A stretch of 64,000 nt of DNA from Rotaria sordida (lineage: Eukaryota; Rotifera; Eurotatoria; Philodinida; Philodinidae): the NCBI GenBank assembly GCA_905250125.1, contig CAJNOL010000275.1:62001-126000 (forward strand). Reading direction: 5' to 3'. Made by a program: the position numbers and the translations under genes. Numbering within the stretch: position 1 is the first letter of the stretch; each line of letters starts with the position of its first letter. Positions 57,960 to 64,000 of the stretch are shown one piece after another. The notes beneath the pieces were generated by a model, which was not told the origin of the DNA, searched no databases, and was given only the letters and a program-made list of their open reading frames with translations.

Positions 57960-59040
57960 ATATAAAATTTTCCTCTGAAAGACTCTCCCAAATGATCTGG
58001 TTAAATCCAGGCATCCGAGACAATACTTAGACAATGCTTACCAGCATGTCCTTTTAACAGGAAAGTCATGGTGCTCGGCTTCGGTCACCAGATTATTGCA
58101 TACGGAATCATTCCTGGCTTTATCATTTCTATACGGGAATACTTTGATGGTACTTTTTCGTACATTTTTCGAATAGACAGTGAAATTTTCACCTAAAATA
58201 ATGCAATAAATTTTGAACTTGAAAAATGAAACTAAAGAATAATTAATGTATCTTCAGTAAAGCATTGTGGGAGACTATATTAGTCAATAACGATTGAGCT
58301 GGTTTATCTGTACATGATGCAATAATAAAAATTTAATATTTTGTTCACCTACACCAGGAATAAAAAAATTAACACCAGTTTCTAATTATGCACATTCTTG
58401 ATATATTATGTCCAGTATAGTTCGAAATAATTTTTTAGTTGGATGATTTGGTGTTGGTAAAACACCACCAAGAATAATAGATTCCGAATATCGTCGATTT
58501 GGTAACGGGATTTCGTTTATCATAAAGTTATTGGTCATAAAGATACATGCTTGTTTTTCGTAACAGCACCATCAGTATTAAGTATCATAGTAAAGGACTC
58601 TTCTGATTTTGAATTTAGTATATGACCATATTTTTTTGCTTGAAGATTTTCTTTATAAATCTTTCGTTGACGTTTCATTTGCTTAAATATATTTGGCATG
58701 AGTAGCAAATGTTGAAGTTGTTCCACAATAGAATAATAATAAAATTCTATCATAACACTGGATTTACATTGAAAACATTCAGAACACTTCTGGTCGATGG
58801 CTTTCATACCACACGCGTTACAAATTTTATAACAAAACCATTTCGATGAGACATCTAATTTCATTTTTCTTTTAATAGATTTCCAAGAAGTAGGTATATC
58901 AGGACCATTTAATGCTTTCAAAAACCTACAATATGTATTGATGTCACTGTTATTCTGTTGCCTTCGAACTTTAAAGATTACAGCTGATGCGGCAACATCA
59001 CTACGCGTTAATTGTGATCGTCGTAACAACGTTGACGTAC
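57960..59040 (-). pseudogene. CACTA/EnSpm-like (tnp2-type) DNA transposase remnant
   Basis: The main minus-strand frame (59029-58535, 164 codons) contains a zinc-finger-like CNACGMKAIDQKCSECFQC, then a helical linker and LNTDGAVTKNKHVSL, which matches the (I/Y)xDGxxxxKSSxxSxWP motif of tnp2-like transposases. The frame stops just short of the Trp-Pro of that motif. Beyond it, other frames continue collinearly with NEIPLPNRRYSESIILGGVL and LFRTILDIIYQE, matching the next tnp2 block (NELP..R..NMxLxGLWxG...FxxPxVxEL). Several stops and frameshifts are present and no terminal repeats were found. A dead DNA transposon fragment. Confidence 0.55.
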
Positions 59041-60053
59041 ATTCTAAACAAATGTATCTCTGTCTAGCAAAATGAGATGAATTTCGCTTCGTCTAAAGTT
59101 GAATCTATCTAGATGCAGTTATAGATTTTCTGGTTTTGGTATAAATGGCAATTAGCAAATAAAACTTGTATATTTCAAACTCAAAATATTCTCAACACAT
59201 AACCAACTATGCTAAGATCTGTACAAAATCAAAAATAATATTTAATTTTACCATTTATTTTATCTCGGTAGTTGTCGTTGCCAATGCATCCATTGATTCA
59301 ATACGTTCTGGTTTGAATTCCTTAATTTCTTCGACTTTCATAGGTGCAGATGATATAGACTCTAGAATCAATAGTTAAATTTAAGAAGTGTTAAAAGAAA
59401 TAGCTCCATATCACTTTGATTTTAAAATATTTCTTGAGATTGATTGATGATAGATGTCTTGGAAGTAATGAAATCATATTTTGATTGTTCTCATTTTTGT
59501 AATCGAGTTCGTTTTCTATAAAAAATTCTTCGACTCATCTTAAAAAGAAAATGAAAAATACAGAATTGAAAATTCTGCTGTGAGAAATTGAATCTTTGTT
59601 TGATGTGTTGTCAAACTCCGACATTATCTTGACAAATTCAGTAAGTTTAAGATGAAGTTATTATTTATATGTTTATTAACTATTATGAATTGAATCAACA
59701 ATGCTTAACCATACAACAACATGATCAAGCTGAATCTTGATATATTACTCATAATGAACAAATCGACAAAAACCAACGAAAAATCAAAAATATACGATAA
59801 ATGAACATCAGTAATCAAGTGCAATAATGAGTTTAACTGTAGATGAAATGGTATTAAAGTAACAGTAAAGGAAGAAAGACTTCAATGTATTACAGGCATA
59901 AAACAAAGAAATATATGTAAAAAATAAAAAGAAAATACTGCTCAATTAAATATTGTTCATTCACTTGACGACATATTGTTCTTGATTACATCACAAATGT
60001 AATATTTTATGGTTAGTAACAACCATAAGATAATGATCCTGTTGTTGAAACTT
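59041..60053. other. Gene-free spacer
   Basis: Short frames only; nothing recognised. Confidence 0.35.
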
Positions 60054-61551
60054 TTAAAGAGAAGCGAGTTTATTGGCTTTTTTCTTGTTATCACATTTCA
60101 TTTGATGACATTTACCAGAAATACAACTTGAAAATTCTGTTTTGGTGAATACAGCAGTAGGACAAACAGTTTTGACGTAAGCTAAAATAGATAAGATAAT
60201 GTATGAAAAACTTTCATATATACATAAAATAAGTTCTCTTCTACTAATATTACATTGATATCAAATGAAAGTTATCTATACTAGCAGATATTGAAAACAA
60301 AATTTTCGCTTATGATTTTCACCTGAAATATTATCAATCACATCTTTATTACGAGTTCGAAGTGATGTATAATTTTCATATTGCAAATCTACATTCTTGA
60401 AACAAGCTTGTATTAAATTGACAACAATTTTTCTCCATGATAATTGTCCATTACCAGTTGCTTGTAATAATTCAAAATTAGTAAGACCTAACAGTTGCTC
60501 ATACTAAATCGAAAAACGAGAAATTGACAATAAAAAATGCTAATATCGTATTAAAATTAACTTACATTAATTACTCTTGTTTTTGCTAATTCACTACGCG
60601 TACCAACAACAGCCGACACACGGCGCAAATAATCACTTTTTTCAGTTGTTGGAAATGCTAAAATTAATAAAAATATCTTTACTGAACCAAATTAATTAAC
60701 AAAAAATAACTTACGAACGGATGTATGTTTCAATTCTTTCAATTGATTTTCCAGATCAAGAATTCGTTTTCTATTACTCTTTAATTCAAGTTGAATATGA
60801 CGAGGTAAAATTAATTCATCATCCGCTTCTATATTATCATTGGAAATAGTGTCATTTTCTTGTCGATCAATTCCTGTTAATTTTGTTCGTTGTTGAGATT
60901 GATTCAAATCAGCTGAACATTTTGACGACCTATTATTGTCAAGGGAATCGTTATTAGAAAGGCTTACAATGATTGAAGATTCTGTAGTTGAAGCGGATGA
61001 TTCAGGTTGATCATTGGTATTATTTTCATTAGGTTGTCGTTTCTGATTATCAAATGCATTTTGTTGATTGTTTTGTGTTGTTTTATCAATTTGAGTTGAT
61101 TTCTTAACAATCACAATTGACGAATTTGTTTTCATTTGCTTTCCAGTAAATTCAGGTTCTTTTGATTCATTTTTTCGCTTTTTTTGTTCAAATATTGTAC
61201 ATCTCATTACTTTGTTATTGGCATTGGATTCGGAGACAATAGTAGGCAACCTTGTTAACTTATCAACTGTTAAAGAAGTATCACCCCCACAATATTCTTC
61301 ACATTTCTCGAATGTTTCTATCAATAGTCGTCAAGAAGAATATGATACAGTATACAAGTAAATATATAGTTTTATCTAATCTTACCTTTAAACAGGAATT
61401 TACCTCGAAGACGTCGATGTCTATCATTTTTATCAACAGATAAATAATCAACATTTACTTTCATTTTCGCGTTTTTTGCTGAGTGTATGCAGCTTGGTGG
61501 TACAAAACTTACTTCATTTCCACCAAATTTAACTACATACATTGGATTCAT
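60054..61551 (-). CDS. Five-exon basic protein, possibly BEN-domain-like; family uncertain
   Basis: Five exons on the minus strand (61386-61551, 60715-61317, 60566-60657, 60323-60503, 60054-60181) join in phase to 389 residues. The N-terminus (MNPMYVVKFGGNEVSFVPPS) is a compact strand-rich segment. Residues 56-230 are polar and low-complexity (Asn, Ser, Gln, Lys) and probably disordered. A short coiled coil follows (LELKSNRKRILDLENQLKEL). The C-terminal 120 residues, with LLGLTNFELLQATGNGQLSW, IQACFKN and a final CISGKCHQMKC basic Cys cluster, are helical. Position and pattern recall BEN domains (LLxxLFTxEEL...G...LDxxKxxAI) found in nuclear regulators, but the match is loose. No start ambiguity: an ATG opens exon 1. 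Confidence 0.6.
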
Positions 61552-61905
61552 TGCTTATAATCTGGAAATAATAAATAGGTTAATATCAATGTTAGATATC
61601 AGTTTTTATAAGATAAAAAAGCTAGGCGCACGGTGAACATCGTCATATAGCTATTCTTATTGTATCTAGCATGACAAACAGGTGGCTGCTGCATAGCCAT
61701 GTGTATATAAAAGAATAACCTTTTAAACTCAAGGAACAGTCCAGAATATGATTGCTATTCTAATGGTAATTATTTTTAAATGTCCAGCGAATTAAAGTTG
61801 GTTGGATGAGATCACCAAATCAAAGTGGAGAATCACTAAAAAAACTGAATTTCAAGAAGTTTCGGCTCATCAAAATTGAATTGAATAATGAAAACTGTTT
61901 CGTCG
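61552..61905. other. Upstream flank of the five-exon gene
   Basis: Probably promoter; no further feature seen. Confidence 0.3.
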
Positions 61906-62130
61906 CTAGGTTTGCTGAGAGAGAGTAATCAAAATTTCGATAGACTCAGAGTGCTCGAAATTATATCGAGTAATCGAAAGTAGTTGTCCGATGGGTTTTT
62001 CTTTTTCGAGTAGTCGGTAATTCGATGGTTCTCGAGTGGTCGAAATGTATCCGAGGAGCTGCAAATAAATGTCCGATAGAAGTATGTTTCCGAGAGGTCG
62101 ATATTCGATGGGTACTAAGGGGCTCGAATG
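61906..62130. repeat. Degenerate TCGA-rich repeat tract
   Basis: About ten diverged units of roughly 20 bp built around TCGAGTAGTCG / TCCGAGAGGTCG / ATTCGATGG, standing out from AT-rich surroundings by frequent CG. The minus-strand frame that crosses it has no protein resemblance. Nature unknown; possibly an old minisatellite. Confidence 0.4.
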
Positions 62131-63208
62131 TTGAACAGAGCGACAAAAAAAAATATATATATGAAGTTTCGACCACTCGTCGCACCCATCGTTAGCTTTT
62201 TTTTGTTTGCTTGGGTAAGTATAAAGAGCGTAGATGAAAATTAAATTAATTTGATAATCTATAAACAATATTAAATTGAACGAGATAAAAATTGATATTC
62301 TTATTAATTCAAATGATGACATTCATTTAAAATATTTTTCAATAATCTGAAATAATCAAATCAAAATTTATTGAATAATTTCTTAAAAATGATATCTATA
62401 AATTTGCATCTCATTTTAAAAAATCTAAACAACTACTTTTATTCAATTTAGAACGACAATATTATTTGATTTCGTAATCTATGAAAGAATTCAAATACCC
62501 GAATAAAATTACAATGCGTTAAGTTTCTTTCAATTTTCTATGCTTACCAAAGTGTAGAAGAACTATGAATATTTAATTATCTTCTATTATTCACTTGATA
62601 ATTGTTTGATAAGAATAATTAACATAAGGTGTATGTGAAACTGAGCATAAAAAGAAGGAAACGTGTCAACGTAACATGACGCTTTCATAGACATCTAATC
62701 GTTATCTTTCATTTTTAGGTGTTAAAATAAAAAAAGATAAATTTTTTTCTAGATATACGCAAATGAATGTATGATATTATGTTTGTTGAAGAAATCAATA
62801 TTTAAAAAATGTGTTAAACTACTCATTTATGTTATTTTTTCATTTGATGTCGTTTAGTGTGAAAAGAAGAAAAATTTTCAACAGTTTAAATGGAAAGAAA
62901 AAAACCTACTTCAATATTGTATTAATCGACACTTCAAAATTTATTCGAAGTAATGAAAGTTCTACTTTTTTTTCTCTCTTGTGGTAACATCATTAAAATC
63001 AACACATCTATGTAGGTTGTCATTATCAATGCGAACAAGCTTATATGAGAAAAGGTCATATAAATACCTACAATCGACTTTTTTTTTCGTTTTGACATAT
63101 GTTAGTCCGCCCTAGTCAACGTTTCTACCTAATATTTTGTTTTTCAGTTGCTCCTTTTCACATTGGTGAAAAGAACACATTGATTAGTCTAGAAAAACCT
63201 AGTTTGTA
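62131..63208. other. Gene-free spacer
   Basis: AT-rich; nothing seen. Confidence 0.3.
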
Positions 63209-63445
63209 ATTTTTAGTTTTTGAAAATGAAAATCAAACAAAATTTTGACAAAACATAGAATTTCAAATATCATTAAATAGACGTGAAAGTGTTTTAAAGC
63301 TTATTTTTTTTCTAATCAGCTTAGCATGAAGAATCAGAAATTAATCTCTAAAAATCTTCTACATTAACGAATAACAAATAATAATAATATTTGAAATTCT
63401 ATGTTTTATTCAAATTTCATTTGATTTTCATTTTCAAAAAAATTC
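63209..63445. mobile_element. MITE with 55 bp inverted arms
   Basis: The left arm at 63209-63270 and right arm at 63389-63445 are reverse complements with few mismatches: TTTTTGAAAATGAAAATCAA against TTGATTTTCATTTTCAAAAA, and AAAACATAGAATTTCAAATA against TATTTGAAATTCTATGTTTT. The centre is about 120 bp. Confidence 0.7.
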
Positions 63446-64000
63446 GTAGACAAGTTTTTGTTTTTCGTCCATATAAAGAAAACATTTTGAATGACATTCA
63501 CCTTACACATTCAAAATAAATAATTGATATAGGTCACAATGTATTATTTATTCTTAACGTGAGTATTGATTTTAAGACAAGCAATAACTTTTTTTTTTCA
63601 TGATATTATTTATCGTTAATAAACATTGGAAATTCCTTCTGGATTTTGTGTAGCTAATAAAAAGAAAGAGAACAACCAACTAGAATATTTCATGATAGTA
63701 CATAGTTAGCCATCTATTTTATTATTAATGTATATGTATTTTTCTTACTGGAAAAGGAAGTTCGGAAAGTATGTACGCTATATATTCTATCATTTGTTGT
63801 AAAAGAAAAATTTCAAGAATAATTTGATTATTTTTCTTCAAGAGTTATGTCTATTTTACAATATATTAGTCTTACTATTGTAGTGATGTTTCTGTACTAT
63901 CGAATTGTTTTTTTGGTAATAATAAATTCTTTTTTATTTTTGCTGATATAATTCAATTTTCACAAAATTGAATTATTTGGAATATTGAAATTGGTTAATA
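63446..64000. other. Gene-free end of the window
   Basis: AT-rich; nothing seen. Confidence 0.3.

Noticed and set aside
61906-62322. 138-codon minus-strand frame
   Set aside because: Its informative part is the translation of a degenerate TCGA-rich repeat; no conserved motif.

Overview
The window looks like nuclear DNA of a bdelloid rotifer (Rotaria or Adineta type). It is about 70% A+T. Intact genes carry many 50-70 bp GT-AG introns. Several proteins belong to classes expanded in bdelloids (TIR, NHL, F-box/LRR). Many short G-rich/C-rich hairpins resemble the TGTGGG telomere repeat reported for bdelloids. Species cannot be fixed from sequence alone. There are two assembly gaps: 100 N at 15063-15162 and 10 N at 56441-56450.

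Layout. 0-5 kb: 3' end of a GNAT acetyltransferase, a long-inverted-repeat element, and an intact mitochondrial carnitine/acylcarnitine carrier (2491-3988). 5-12 kb: decayed genes (an unidentified remnant, a secreted-protein pseudogene, an MFS transporter pseudogene) and a foldback element. 13-21.5 kb: the densest part, with a Tctex-type dynein light chain, a peroxisomal ABCD1/2-type half transporter whose introns hold large inverted-repeat elements, an oxytocin/vasopressin-neurophysin precursor, and a RING-H2 ubiquitin ligase with a Tc1/mariner-like MITE in an intron. 21.5-26.6 kb: no intact gene, two more copies of the first element. 26.6-34 kb: a helical-repeat/TIR/SAM-like/membrane protein, a membrane-anchored exonuclease-endonuclease-phosphatase protein and an F-box/LRR-type protein. 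35-43.4 kb: coiled-coil, NHL-repeat and F-box pseudogenes, an intronless S-adenosylhomocysteine-hydrolase-like protein and a secreted GIN/DUF2807 protein; the last two are transfer candidates. 43-53 kb: gene-poor, with two MITE-like elements, a gag-only LTR retrotransposon fossil, a 1.1 kb terminal-inverted-repeat element and a fossil CRESS-type Rep-like stretch. 53.7-62 kb: a VWA-domain protein, a Foldback-like element whose arms are a 9 bp minisatellite, a CACTA-like transposase remnant and a five-exon basic protein of uncertain family.

The genes do not form a pathway. Recurring themes are palindromic DNA and decay. About sixteen small telomere-like hairpins (G-rich arm, spacer, C-rich arm) lie only between genes or in pseudogene flanks. 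At least nine larger inverted-repeat elements are scattered through spacers and introns. The hairpins and the neurophysin precursor are the most interesting items. Exon joins were worked out by hand from splice signals, reading phase and protein resemblance; no database search was run.
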